Assembly (NCBI GenBank): GCA_002399815.1
Contig: DHEJ01000007.1
Location: 1-34,602 of the forward strand
From: Acholeplasmataceae bacterium UBA4853
GTDB taxonomy: Bacteria > Bacillota_I > Bacilli_A > Acholeplasmatales > Acholeplasmataceae
DNA: 34,602 nt
Direction: 5' to 3'
In this document: positions 7,821-15,869 of the stretch, one piece after another
Layout: each line of letters begins with the position of its first letter
Position numbering within the stretch: position 1 is the stretch's first letter
Made by a program: the position numbers and the translations under genes
The notes under the pieces: model-generated
Databases searched by the model: none
Seen by the model: only the letters and a program-made list of their open reading frames with translations
What the model was told of the DNA's origin: nothing

Positions 7821-8315
7821 ATGAGTAAAAAATATAAAACTGAAGATGAAGTCAAAAAGATTCTAGGTATAGATTCTTTTCGCAATTTATCAAAGGAAAA
7901 AGTTGTTGAGTTTATTTCTCTTCTCCCTAACATTGACAAAGATATAGCGCTTAGTGCAATTAATCAGTTTCCAAAATATACAGAATTTGCTGGTACAATA
8001 GTTAGTAAAATGAAAGATATGTGTGAAACTGCACTTAAAGAGAATTCATCTAGCCAAAAGGGAGCTATTGAAGGATATTTAATTATTCTTAACTCATATT
8101 CTGAACAGATTAAGAATGATAACTTAACGGAATCTGAAAGAAAAACTTTAAATAAAGAAATGATCAAAATTGCAGATAAGTTGTCTGCAAAAGATACAGA
8201 AAATAAAAACTTCATTATGGGTATTATTAAAACTGGTGGGGCAGTTCTTACTATAGCGTTAGCAGTTGGCGGCGCTCTTCTTGGCGTTAATATAAATGCA
8301 AGAAAAATCAAATAA
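7821..8315 (+). CDS. Hypothetical tail-anchored membrane protein
   Basis: 164 residues. The first 130 are charged and helical, beginning with a short helical repeat-like segment (EEVKKILG-type, LSKEKVVEFISLLP). The C-terminus has one transmembrane helix (about 133-157, rich in Gly/Ala/Ile/Leu) and a short basic tail NARKIK, so the protein is likely anchored in the membrane with its bulk in the cytoplasm. The start follows AAAGGAA at 8 bp. It is a single-gene unit between repeats B and C. I recognise no catalytic motif and assign no function. Confidence 0.7.
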   Translation: MSKKYKTEDEVKKILGIDSFRNLSKEKVVEFISLLPNIDKDIALSAINQFPKYTEFAGTIVSKMKDMCETALKENSSSQKGAIEGYLIILNSYSEQIKNDNLTESERKTLNKEMIKIADKLSAKDTENKNFIMGIIKTGGAVLTIALAVGGALLGVNINARKIK

Positions 8316-8327
8316 TTTTTTGAATTA

Positions 8328-8427
8328 TCAATCAAGTTAATAATTAGGGTTTATGACGTCTTAAAACAGAAAATATTATACTTTTATGGGTAATAGATAG
8401 GCGAAATCGAGTTAATATGAGTAAATC
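8328..8427 (+). repeat. Cassette-array repeat, copy C
   Basis: ATCAAGTTAATAATTAGG, GTTTATGACGTCTTAAAACAG (from 8349), TATTATACTTTTATGGGTAA, TAGATAGGCG and GAGTAAATC. It matches copies A and B in block order and spacing. Confidence 0.72.
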
Positions 8428-8482
8428 AAAAAAATTATAGTAATCGTCACTATCAATTAAAAATGGGAAGAAGTGTATAAAC

Positions 8483-9352
8483 ATGAAATGGTTTAGTGGT
8501 TTAATAGCTAGTAGGTTATTAAGAAGAAAATCCAAAATAGATGAATCAAATACTATAAGACAACCACAAGCATGGGGAATTACCATCTTTTTATTATCAT
8601 TTGTTTGTATTGCTATTTTGTTACTTGCAATTATATTTCCTAATATATTTGGTGGCAAGGAAGAAAGTGTTGGTATGATAGTATTTTTCGGAGTTATGTT
8701 TTTACCGGTTATGTTTCTTTATGCCTATCTTATGATATGGAAAGTTGAAGTCTTTGAATCTTATTTTAAGTTTAGATCAATTTTTAAAAATAAAAAAATA
8801 TCATATGACAATATTGAAGTTAGAGATGTGAGTTCAGGCTTTAGATTTTATGATAATAATAGACACCTTTTATCTATATCTTATCTCCAAGATAACTATA
8901 GATTGTTAAGTGATGCAATTAAAGAATACCAAAAAGATAAAAAAATTAAAATCGAGAAAAGCGTCACTAATGTTCTTAAGCCAATTCAAGGTTTATGGTT
9001 TAGTGCAGTTTTATTATTATTTCTAACTATTTTTGTGACAGTTGCTATCCTTATTAAAGATGGCACAAGTACAGTTTTTTATATATCATTACCCTTTAAT
9101 CTTTTATCAATACTCATAATACTGTACATGATAAACTGGAAAATAGAGTTTAACGATGACTTTCTAATTAAACGCTCTATATGGGGTTGGAGTAAAAAAT
9201 ACGCATTAATGGATGTAACATTTTTACAACGTCAATTTTTTGGTAATCCAAATGATACTAAAATATACTATAAAAATAAGAAAATCGCTCTTATCATGGG
9301 AAATACAAATAATCTTTATGAATTGCAATCAGTGATTAAATCAAGGACTTAA
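8483..9352 (+). CDS. Membrane protein with two tandem TM-pair plus PH-like units
   Basis: 289 residues with an internal duplication. Each half has two transmembrane helices (about 31-55 and 64-86; about 170-192 and 197-218) followed by a beta-rich domain of about 60 residues that begins with WKVEVFESYFKFRSIF in the first half and WKIEFNDDFLIKRSIW in the second. The pattern is that of bacterial PH-like (bPH2/YcxB-type) membrane proteins. Such proteins are of unknown role; some sit in defence or stress loci. The start has only a weak upstream purine run. It is a single-gene unit between repeats C and D. Confidence 0.75.
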   Translation: MKWFSGLIASRLLRRKSKIDESNTIRQPQAWGITIFLLSFVCIAILLLAIIFPNIFGGKEESVGMIVFFGVMFLPVMFLYAYLMIWKVEVFESYFKFRSIFKNKKISYDNIEVRDVSSGFRFYDNNRHLLSISYLQDNYRLLSDAIKEYQKDKKIKIEKSVTNVLKPIQGLWFSAVLLLFLTIFVTVAILIKDGTSTVFYISLPFNLLSILIILYMINWKIEFNDDFLIKRSIWGWSKKYALMDVTFLQRQFFGNPNDTKIYYKNKKIALIMGNTNNLYELQSVIKSRT

Positions 9353-9367
9353 TCATACCAGATGATG

Positions 9368-9456
9368 AATTCAATAATACTAGTTAATGAAGTCTTAAAT
9401 AGGAAAATAGATATCCTTTTTAAATAGTTCAACAGCTGCGTAAATATGGGTAAATT
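9368..9456 (+). repeat. Cassette-array repeat, copy D
   Basis: AATTCAATAAT (9368-9378), GTTAATGAAGTCTTAAATAG (from 9383), a diverged -10 region, then GCGTAAATATGGGTAAATTA. The left half is the best-conserved example; the promoter-like part is degraded. Confidence 0.7.
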
Positions 9457-9493
9457 AAAATTTGATACTACAATAGAAAAAGGAGAAAATAAA

Positions 9494-10075
9494 ATGTTAG
9501 AAATCAAACAATCAAGTACTTTTGAAAATAGCAGAATATATTTAGCTGATTTTTTTGTTGATGGATTTTACATTTGGTTAAAATACTTTTCTAAAAATAA
9601 AACTAAATTAAAGAAAGCATTCGCACATATCTTTGTTTTAGAACATTTTTATGTTGCTTTCAAGGATGGAAACCCAGCAGGCATGGCAGCTGTTAGTGAT
9701 GGAAACACTTTGGTTGTGAAACTTAATAAAAAGGAACTAACAAAACATCTAGGTTTTATAATTGGCCGCATCGCGTTTTATGTATTAAAAAAAGAGTTTG
9801 AAGTTCTAGGTAAACAGGGACTTCCTAGATTTCCAGAAGTATCTTTTGTTTCGGTTTTAGAAAAATATCGGCGTCAAGGGATTGCAGAAGAACTGATTAA
9901 TTATGTAATTTCGCACACAACATATGAAAAGTATATTTTAGAAGTGGCAGATAATAATACACCAGCTGTTAAACTATATGAAAAACTTGGATTTAAAGAG
10001 TATTTCAGGGTGCCAGTTAAGAATAAAAAACAGACAGGGTTTGATTTCTATATATATTTAATTAAAGAAAAATAG
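9494..10075 (+). CDS. GNAT-family N-acetyltransferase
   Basis: About 193 residues. The acetyl-CoA binding motif A is present as VSVLEKYRRQGIAEELINYV (RRQGIA loop), followed by motif B LEVADNNTPAVKLYEKLGFKE, which is standard for GNAT enzymes. The N-terminal 100 residues are variable and probably bind the substrate, which cannot be predicted. The ATG at 9494 is favoured by AAAGGAG at 8 bp upstream; an earlier ATG at 9446 lies in the repeat and lacks a site. A single-gene unit between repeats D and E. GNATs are common cargo in cassette arrays and can also act as toxins. Confidence 0.85.
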   Translation: MLEIKQSSTFENSRIYLADFFVDGFYIWLKYFSKNKTKLKKAFAHIFVLEHFYVAFKDGNPAGMAAVSDGNTLVVKLNKKELTKHLGFIIGRIAFYVLKKEFEVLGKQGLPRFPEVSFVSVLEKYRRQGIAEELINYVISHTTYEKYILEVADNNTPAVKLYEKLGFKEYFRVPVKNKKQTGFDFYIYLIKEK

Positions 10076-10120
10076 TTTAACAAGAATTAAAATTTTAGAA
10101 ATCAACGCTGGTATTTAATC

Positions 10121-10211
10121 AATTCAATAATTAGCGTTTCTAACACCTTAAATGAGAAATGATATACTTACAAGGGTAAACGGTAGATGTTATTGAGTAA
10201 ATACGAGTAAT
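10121..10211 (+). repeat. Cassette-array repeat, copy E
   Basis: AATTCAATAAT (10121-10131), GTTTCTAACACCTTAAATGAG, TGATATACT (10160-10168, the best extended -10), GGGTAAACGG, GAGTAAATACGAGTAATTA. Confidence 0.72.
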
Positions 10212-10284
10212 TAAAAGGTGTGCTTATTGGAATGATTAAAGTACACAAAATGCAACGTAAATGTTTTACAAGGAGGATATTGAT

Positions 10285-10935
10285 ATGTCTTATGAATTTG
10301 TGTCAAAAAATGAATATACACCAGTTCGAATATTGTTAGAAGAAATAATATTTGAAATACAAAACAAAATGAAACCGGAATATACTTTTCAGTTTTCGTT
10401 GATTGGTAGTGGAAGAAAAAAACTGATTACACGTGAGGTCGGTTCTAATAAAGGATTTGATTTTGATTATAATTTTTCACTTCAAAAAATAAAATCAGAT
10501 TATGATGGAGCACAAGCAATACGTGAAAACTTTTTTGAAATAATTCAGCAAGTTGCTAATGATTTTGGTTACCAAACTGAAGATAACAAAAGTGCTATCA
10601 CTATTAAACTTGTTGATCAAAATAATAGTAGAATAGTTCACTCATGTGATTTTGGCATTGTTGAAGATTATGTTGACAATAGCGGTGATGATAGACAACG
10701 AATTATAGTTAGAGATAAAAACATGTTATCAACTACATATGTTTGGAATGAGAGACCAAAGAGTAAAAATTACTCGGTAAAACTAAGTAATATTGAAGCT
10801 GCAGGACTTTGGGAAGTTCTTAAGACTGAATACATAAAACTCAAGAACAATAATAAAGACATTGAGAAAAAATCATATCAGTTATTTATTGAAGCGATAA
10901 GCAATGTGTATAATCAATATGACTGGCAAAACTGA
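10285..10935 (+). CDS. Nucleotidyltransferase-like protein (candidate antitoxin of HEPN partner)
   Basis: 216 residues. The segment FSLIGSGRKK followed by GFDFDYNF looks like the GS...DxD active-site pair of the Pol-beta nucleotidyltransferase fold, with a longer gap between GS and DxD than in the minimal MNT family. A further acidic residue would be needed as the third metal ligand; candidates are D in HSCDFGIVEDY. The ATG at 10285 follows a perfect AAGGAGG at 8 bp. The gene overlaps the next one, which has a HEPN-type motif, so the pair resembles a HEPN/MNT toxin-antitoxin arrangement in which the NTase AMPylates and silences the HEPN RNase. The NTase call is moderate. Confidence 0.55.
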   Translation: MSYEFVSKNEYTPVRILLEEIIFEIQNKMKPEYTFQFSLIGSGRKKLITREVGSNKGFDFDYNFSLQKIKSDYDGAQAIRENFFEIIQQVANDFGYQTEDNKSAITIKLVDQNNSRIVHSCDFGIVEDYVDNSGDDRQRIIVRDKNMLSTTYVWNERPKSKNYSVKLSNIEAAGLWEVLKTEYIKLKNNNKDIEKKSYQLFIEAISNVYNQYDWQN

Positions 10936-11641
10936 AAAGTATATTGATATACACATCACTAAATCAAACTTAATGAAGAAAATGATATTTAGTGATGAAA
11001 AAGAAATGCATCGTTGTAGTAAATATCTTGATTTAAAGGGCGTTGCTTACCACGTACTTCTTATTAATTTAATTGGTTTAGATGGAGATGGTGAAATCAA
11101 ATATAAACTCATTTCTGATGTATATAAATACGATAAGAAAATTAGAAATAGACTGTACAAGTTTCTATCAGCATTTGAAGAACAAATAAGAGCCTTTATC
11201 GCAAATAGTTTTAATCATGGCTTATCAACGCTTCAATTAGGAGATAGTATCAATAAAAACTTGAAAAGTGGAAGCAATATTGCTTTTGAGTTAGAAGATT
11301 TAGATTTTGGTCAGTTGCTCCAAATTGTTGAAAAATTCACAGCAAAAGATTTGAAGAGAATGTTTCCTAAAAGTGATGAACATATAATTGATAATTTAAA
11401 AGCCATAAAAGAGTTAAGAAATGCGATAAGTCATCACAGGATTTTGTTGCTATATGATGAGTTTGAAAAATGCTATATTGATGGTATAGAAAAAACGGAT
11501 TTAATTAGTAACATAAAGAATTTAGTTAATTTGATTGATCAGTATTATAGGCAATTTTTAATAGACGCAATAAATGAAGCAACAAGTGATAAGAGAGACA
11601 GTACTTTCTTCATCCCAGAAAGATTTATAGTTTCGCTTTAA
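10904..11641 (+). CDS. HEPN/Abi_2-like protein (putative RNase toxin)
   Basis: About 240 residues, all helical. IRNRLYKFLSAFEEQIRAFI resembles the Abi_2 (AbiD/AbiF) helix, and AIKELRNAISHHRILL holds an R-N-x3-H-H stretch, which fits the HEPN R-x4-6-H catalytic motif. Proteins of this kind act in abortive infection as RNases. It overlaps the upstream NTase-like gene by 32 bp if the ATG at 10904 is used; the ATG at 10919 is an alternative and neither has a strong ribosome site, suggesting translational coupling. The third gene follows after 18 bp with its own GGAGG. Confidence 0.65.
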   Translation: MCIINMTGKTEKYIDIHITKSNLMKKMIFSDEKEMHRCSKYLDLKGVAYHVLLINLIGLDGDGEIKYKLISDVYKYDKKIRNRLYKFLSAFEEQIRAFIANSFNHGLSTLQLGDSINKNLKSGSNIAFELEDLDFGQLLQIVEKFTAKDLKRMFPKSDEHIIDNLKAIKELRNAISHHRILLLYDEFEKCYIDGIEKTDLISNIKNLVNLIDQYYRQFLIDAINEATSDKRDSTFFIPERFIVSL

Positions 11642-11659
11642 TTTTTTGGAGGTAAAATA

Positions 11660-12088
11660 ATGATTGAAAAATATTTTTTAAATGATGATAAATTACCCAA
11701 TTTACCTACACCACATGATTGTATAGTGGAAAAAGTATCATTTGATGAAGAATTTTTGGTATTTACTTTTGAAAAAGATATTTCTTCATATGATTCAATA
11801 AAACATATTAATCCAAATTTTTATTCGCTCATAATTAGATATCATTTGATTGATTCATTATTTGATACATATAAATGGAAATTACACACATCATTGTTTG
11901 GTCGTGAAGGTTATGTTCTAATTGATAATAAAAAACTTACAGATATTGCTAAAAGTCATAAACTTGAATATCTATATCAAAATGTTGGTTATCAATCAAT
12001 CATAATAAAATTGTTTCAAGATGGACATATAATGATTGATGTGCAAGTCGATTATATAGAGTATGAGTGGATAGAAAAATCAATTTAA
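11660..12088 (+). CDS. Hypothetical beta-rich protein, immunity-like
   Basis: 142 residues, soluble, with many aromatic and acidic residues. It begins with a short helix, then LPTPHDCIVEKVSFDEEFLVFTFEKD, a pattern I associate with small cytoplasmic proteins found beside toxins, although no function is established. TTGGAGG precedes the ATG at a good distance. It closes the three-gene unit (NTase, HEPN, this gene) lying between repeats E and F. It could be an accessory or immunity component of that pair, or an unrelated hitchhiker. Confidence 0.65.
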   Translation: MIEKYFLNDDKLPNLPTPHDCIVEKVSFDEEFLVFTFEKDISSYDSIKHINPNFYSLIIRYHLIDSLFDTYKWKLHTSLFGREGYVLIDNKKLTDIAKSHKLEYLYQNVGYQSIIIKLFQDGHIMIDVQVDYIEYEWIEKSI

Positions 12089-12107
12089 ATTTAAGCACAA
12101 CGTAATC

Positions 12108-12200
12108 AATTCAATAACTACAGTTTATGAAGTCATCATTGAGTAATCGATATACCTTTGAGAGTAAAGACTATACTTTATTGGGTAAACGTGAGTAAAA
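12108..12200 (+). repeat. Cassette-array repeat, terminal copy F
   Basis: AATTCAATAAC (12108-12118), GTTTATGAAGTC (from 12123), GATATACC and a second CTATACTTTATTGGGTAAAC, GTGAGTAAA. It follows the last plus-strand gene; the next gene is on the opposite strand, so the repeat has no downstream gene to drive. Confidence 0.68.
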
Positions 12201-12227
12201 AGAAAAACCACCCAAAATGGATGGTTT
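12196..12227 (-). terminator. Intrinsic terminator of the minus-strand gene
   Basis: Read on the minus strand: stem AACCATCC/GGGTGGTT with a short loop and a T-rich tract. It lies just past the stop codon at 12232. Confidence 0.75.
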
Positions 12228-12231
12228 GGAG

Positions 12232-12477
12232 TTAAGACAGAGAACACATTCGATAGGTAAATTTGCGTTTTACAAATTCACGAGCATTAGCAATCGCTAG
12301 TGCTTTTTCTTTTACTACAAATGAATCAAGCAATATATCATTTTCATAAAATTGAACTTGATATAAAGTTTCATTCCATCTACCATAAGTAGTGCCACTT
12401 TCAATAAATGCTCTTTTTGATAAGTGCCTATTGTGATAGTTTTTCATAAGTTTAAAGTCTGGATAAAATTCAGTCAT
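12232..12477 (-). CDS. Small hypothetical protein
   Basis: 81 residues, basic, with a central beta-rich segment (ETLYQVQFYENDILLDSFVV) and a C-terminal helix. A perfect AAGGAGG lies upstream of the ATG, and a terminator follows, so this is a real single-gene transcription unit. Its orientation, opposite to both flanking modules, marks the border between the cassette array and the phage-derived module. I do not recognise the family. Confidence 0.65.
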   Translation of the reverse strand: MTEFYPDFKLMKNYHNRHLSKRAFIESGTTYGRWNETLYQVQFYENDILLDSFVVKEKALAIANAREFVKRKFTYRMCSLS

Positions 12478-12584
12478 CGTAAGTTCCTCCTTGGCTTGTT
12501 TGTATTTAAACTTAATAACTTTGATTATGCAAGTCTTTGATAATCTTTAATTGGTAAGAATTAGAACTGATTGGTTCTTTTATT

Positions 12585-12633
12585 TTTGTATGCTCTGAGC
12601 CAACCCATGAAAAATGATATAAGCGGTAAAATC
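12585..12633 (+). repeat. Direct repeat flanking the phage-derived module, copy 1
   Basis: TTTGTATGCTCTGAGCCAAC plus the following C (12585-12605) is identical to 18252-18272. The next 28 bp (ending GGTAAAATC) are similar to 18273-18301 (ending GGTATAATC). Confidence 0.75.
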
Positions 12634-12720
12634 CATGTGAGCTGGTAATGAACCTACTGCATAGAGAGTAGCGAGAAATAGTCGTAGTTCCTCTATAGTC
12701 TTTAGAAACGAGGACTGATG

Positions 12721-13233
12721 ATGAGAAAGGATAATTATCAAAAATGGAAGACTGATGGTACCTTGGAATCCAAACTAAAACTTATTAAAGAACTAGCAAG
12801 TCGTTCATGTGGTATGGGTGTCATTGCATCTGAACTGGGTAAGGCTGAAAACTCGTTATATGCACTAAGAAAAAAATATAAAGATGTAGATAAAGCATAC
12901 GAAGATGGTAGAAACTTACTTAAGAGATCATTACTAGAAAAGATGCTTGAACGTGCAATGGGATTCACTATTACAAATGAAGACCAAATCATTGAACAAA
13001 CACCAACTGGAACCAAGAAGAAAATTATTAAACAAACCAGGACTATCATTGGCGATATGAGTGTTGCCAGATATCTTCTTATCGTAAACTTTGGTAAAGA
13101 ATATAGTGAAAAGAAATATGAAATTGAACTATCTGAACAAAAGGTAATTGATAAGAAAAATGAAAATGATTGGGAACGTTTAGAAATAGGAGAAATCGAT
13201 GCAAATAACAAACAAAAAGATAAGCGATCTTAA
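12721..13233 (+). CDS. Phage terminase small-subunit-like HTH protein
   Basis: 170 residues. The N-terminal 50 residues form a helix-turn-helix (ASRSCGMGVIASELGKAENS then YALRKKY). After it comes the pattern DVDKAYEDGRNLLKRSLLEKM, then a beta hairpin with TPTGTKKKI and a final segment ARYLLIVNFGKEYSEK. This is the layout of small terminase and related packaging proteins in Firmicute phages. The ATG at 12721 sits 7 bp after GAGG. The gene overlaps the methyltransferase gene by 35 bp. The large terminase subunit is absent, so the packaging function is not complete here. Confidence 0.6.
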   Translation: MRKDNYQKWKTDGTLESKLKLIKELASRSCGMGVIASELGKAENSLYALRKKYKDVDKAYEDGRNLLKRSLLEKMLERAMGFTITNEDQIIEQTPTGTKKKIIKQTRTIIGDMSVARYLLIVNFGKEYSEKKYEIELSEQKVIDKKNENDWERLEIGEIDANNKQKDKRS

Positions 13234-14521
13234 AGAGTATGAAAACAATCCTAGAGATAATACTCAGGCAGTAGAAGCGGTTGCTAATTCAATTAAAGAA
13301 TTTGGATTTAAAGTACCAATTATTATAGATAATCAAAACATAATCATTGCTGGGCATACAAGATTAAAAGCAGCTATCTTACTAGAACTAACTGAAGTAC
13401 CATGTATCATTGCAAGTGACTTAACACCTGATCAAGTTAAAGCATTTAGACTTGCAGATAATAAGGTTGGTGAGATTGCTACATGGGATATTGAAAAGTT
13501 AAAATTAGAACTAGAAAATATTGATGGACTTGATATGTCCCTTTTTGGCTTTGAAGCAAGTGACTATATTGAAGAAGTTTATGAAGATGACTTTGATCCA
13601 AATGAACATATTACAGAAATACCTTTCTCACAAATCTGTGATATCTACATTTTAGGGAATCACCGGTTACAATGTGGTGACTCTGCTAAAGAAGAAGATA
13701 TTAAAAGATTAGTTGATGGCAATCAAATAGATTTGGTATTAACAGATCCACCATATAATGTCGATGTTGGTGCTAAAGGTGATGGTAATGAACAATTTGA
13801 TAATAGAAGAATTAAGAATGATAATATGTCATCTGATGACTTTTTAGCATTCTTAGTTAAAGTATTCAAAAACATGAGAGAAGTTATGAAACCAGGTGGC
13901 TCATATTATGTATGTCATGGTTCAAGTTCTTTAGTGGAGTTTGACAGAGCACTACAAATGAATAACTTAAAACCAAGACAACAACTTATTTGGAATAAAA
14001 ATACATTAGTCCTTGGTAGACAAGATTTTCAGTGGCGACATGAATGTATCTACTATGGTTGGAAAGAAGGTAAGGCACATTACTTTGTTGATGATAGAAA
14101 ACTAACAACTGTAATTGATGCACCAAGTCTTGATTTCAAATCAATGAAAAAGGAAGAACTCATCCAAAGATTAGAAGATATCTACTCATTAGTAAATAGT
14201 GTTCTAAACCATGATAAGCCAACTAAAAATGATTTACATCCAACGATGAAACCAATCTCACTCTTAGGAGATTTGTTAAAATACTCATCTAGAGTAAATG
14301 AGAATGTATTAGATCCATTTAGCGGGAGTGGCTCAACCTTGATTGTTTGTGAAGAATTAAAGCGAAATGCATTCCTTAATGAACTAGATGAAAACTATGT
14401 AGATGTTATTGTAAAAAGATATATTAACTTTAAAGGTAGCAATGAAGATTGTTACTTAATTAGAAACGGCATTAAAGAGCCGTTAGCAAATATAGAATTC
14501 TTTGGAAAGAGAGAGGTGTAA
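13199..14521 (+). CDS. ParB-like nuclease domain fused to DNA methyltransferase
   Basis: 440 residues in two parts. Residues about 1-105 form a ParB/Srx-type domain (LKEYENNPRDN, then IIAGHTRLKAAI, the GHxR motif, and ADNKVGE). Residues about 140-440 are an N6-adenine or N4-cytosine methyltransferase of circularly permuted beta class: catalytic LVLTDPPYNVDV near 180-191, and the SAM-binding VLDPFSGSGSTLIVCEEL near 370-387. This fusion is common in Firmicute prophages and conjugative elements, where it modifies phage DNA. GGAG precedes the ATG at 13199. It sits two bases from the SAM synthetase that would supply its cofactor. Confidence 0.9.
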   Translation: MQITNKKISDLKEYENNPRDNTQAVEAVANSIKEFGFKVPIIIDNQNIIIAGHTRLKAAILLELTEVPCIIASDLTPDQVKAFRLADNKVGEIATWDIEKLKLELENIDGLDMSLFGFEASDYIEEVYEDDFDPNEHITEIPFSQICDIYILGNHRLQCGDSAKEEDIKRLVDGNQIDLVLTDPPYNVDVGAKGDGNEQFDNRRIKNDNMSSDDFLAFLVKVFKNMREVMKPGGSYYVCHGSSSLVEFDRALQMNNLKPRQQLIWNKNTLVLGRQDFQWRHECIYYGWKEGKAHYFVDDRKLTTVIDAPSLDFKSMKKEELIQRLEDIYSLVNSVLNHDKPTKNDLHPTMKPISLLGDLLKYSSRVNENVLDPFSGSGSTLIVCEELKRNAFLNELDENYVDVIVKRYINFKGSNEDCYLIRNGIKEPLANIEFFGKREV

Positions 14522-14523
14522 AC

Positions 14524-15627
14524 GTGATAAAAAAAAGTGAATCAGTCCTTAAAGGACATCCTGATAAAATCTGTGATGGTGTTGCAGATTACATTCTAAC
14601 TGAACTACTGAAACAAGATAATGATACAAGAGCAGGGATTGAATGCTTAATTAAAGATGAACTGTTAGTCATAGCTGGCGAAGTATCAACCAAAGCAGTT
14701 GTTAACTACAAAGAACTTGCTAAAGCGTGTTTAGAAGATATTGGACTTAATAGTAATGAGTTTGAGATACTAGAAAAGATAAGTGTTCAATCAAGTGATA
14801 TTGCATTAGGTGTAGATATTGGTGGTGCAGGTGATCAAGGTATTATGTATGGTTATGCAGAAAAAGGTACTGAAAAGTTCATGCCACTACCAATTGTATT
14901 ATCAAGAAAACTTGCAGTAAAACTTGATGAATTAAACACTAGAGAAACAACACTCTTTGGTAAAGATGGTAAATGTCAAGTATCAGTTAAGTATGATAAG
15001 GATAAACCAGTAGCAATTACAGCTGTTGTTGTATCATTACAAACCAAACCAGGAATCAAAAGAGAAATCTATGAAGTACTTATTTTAAAAGTAATCAAAG
15101 AAACCATTTCAAGTGAACTAATTACTAGTGAAACTAAAATATTAATTAATCCCACTGGTGAGTTTGTTAAAGGTGGATCATATGCAGACTCAGGACTAAC
15201 TGGCCGTAAACTTCAATGTGATAGTTATGGTGGACTAGCACTACATGGTGGTGGTGCTTTGAGTGGTAAAGACTTTTCTAAAGTAGATAGAAGTGCTAGT
15301 TACTATGCAAGATACATAGCAAAGAATATTGTTGCAGCTAACTTAGCAGATAAGTGTGAAATAGGTATTGCATATGCGATAGGTATAAAAGAACCAGTAA
15401 GTGTTTCAATCAATACCTTTGGAACAGGGGCGATTGGTGAAGATAGTTTACTTGAAATTATCCATCAAGTATTTAACTTTGAACCAAGAAGAATAATTGA
15501 AGAAATTAATTATACTGATTTATATAAATTATCAACTTACGGTCATGTTGGGGTTAATATTGATGAACTACCTTGGGAAAGATTAGATAAGGTAGAAATA
15601 TTAAATAGATTAGCGAATGACTATTAA
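14524..15627 (+). CDS. metK: S-adenosylmethionine synthetase, phage type
   Basis: 367 residues, GTG start two bases after the methyltransferase stop, with GAGAGG upstream. Signatures: GHPDKICD at about 11-18 (ATP/Mg binding), GGAGDQGIMYGYA at about 100-112, NPTGEF, and the P-loop-like GGGALSGKD at about 240-248, followed by VDRSASYYARY. It makes SAM from methionine and ATP. The sequence is shorter than housekeeping MetK proteins (about 390-400 residues). Linkage to a DNA methyltransferase and an HNH nuclease is a known prophage arrangement, so it probably boosts SAM for phage DNA modification. Confidence 0.92.
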   Translation: MIKKSESVLKGHPDKICDGVADYILTELLKQDNDTRAGIECLIKDELLVIAGEVSTKAVVNYKELAKACLEDIGLNSNEFEILEKISVQSSDIALGVDIGGAGDQGIMYGYAEKGTEKFMPLPIVLSRKLAVKLDELNTRETTLFGKDGKCQVSVKYDKDKPVAITAVVVSLQTKPGIKREIYEVLILKVIKETISSELITSETKILINPTGEFVKGGSYADSGLTGRKLQCDSYGGLALHGGGALSGKDFSKVDRSASYYARYIAKNIVAANLADKCEIGIAYAIGIKEPVSVSINTFGTGAIGEDSLLEIIHQVFNFEPRRIIEEINYTDLYKLSTYGHVGVNIDELPWERLDKVEILNRLANDY

Positions 15628-15847
15628 GAAACTTTATTCATCATCAGCGTGGCAAAAGCAACGAAAATATAAGATGATGACTGAAAATTATAAGTGTAAT
15701 AGATGCGGTGGTTTGGCTGAAGATGTACATCATAAAATAACATTAACAGAGTATAATGTTAATGATTCCAATGTATCACTAAATCTAGATAATCTCGAAT
15801 GCCTGTGTCGAAAATGTCACAATAAAGAAACTCACAAAAAAAGATGA
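15617..15847 (+). CDS. HNH endonuclease, possibly C-terminally frameshifted
   Basis: 76 residues overlapping the metK end by 11 bp. It has the phage HNH pattern: CNRCGG, VHHKI (the HH of the active site), an N in NLDNLECL, and CRKCHNKETH. Such nucleases assist terminase-dependent DNA packaging. The frame ends soon after an A7 run (15836-15842). One base fewer in that run would continue the protein with DDYIFDENGDLIEK to a TAG at 15885-15887, a tail that looks native to the family. Either a frameshift mutation or slippage at the A-run is possible. Confidence 0.82.
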   Translation: MTIKKLYSSSAWQKQRKYKMMTENYKCNRCGGLAEDVHHKITLTEYNVNDSNVSLNLDNLECLCRKCHNKETHKKR

Positions 15848-15869
15848 TTATATCTTTGATGAAAATGGA

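Noticed and set aside
9446..9493. Upstream start for the GNAT gene
   Set aside because: It would be read through the intergenic repeat and lacks a ribosome site, while the ATG at 9494 has AAAGGAG.
5901..12200. CRISPR array
   Set aside because: The repeats are about 90 bp, diverged, and separated by whole genes of different length; no cas genes are present.
7111..12200. Canonical integron attC sites
   Set aside because: Core sites RYYYAAC and GTTRRRY are not found in proper positions and no integron integrase is visible, so the repeat is described as cassette-like only.
12738..13211. Long antisense open frame opposite the terminase-like gene
   Set aside because: No ribosome site and a composition explained by the codon bias of the plus-strand gene, which has good family signals.
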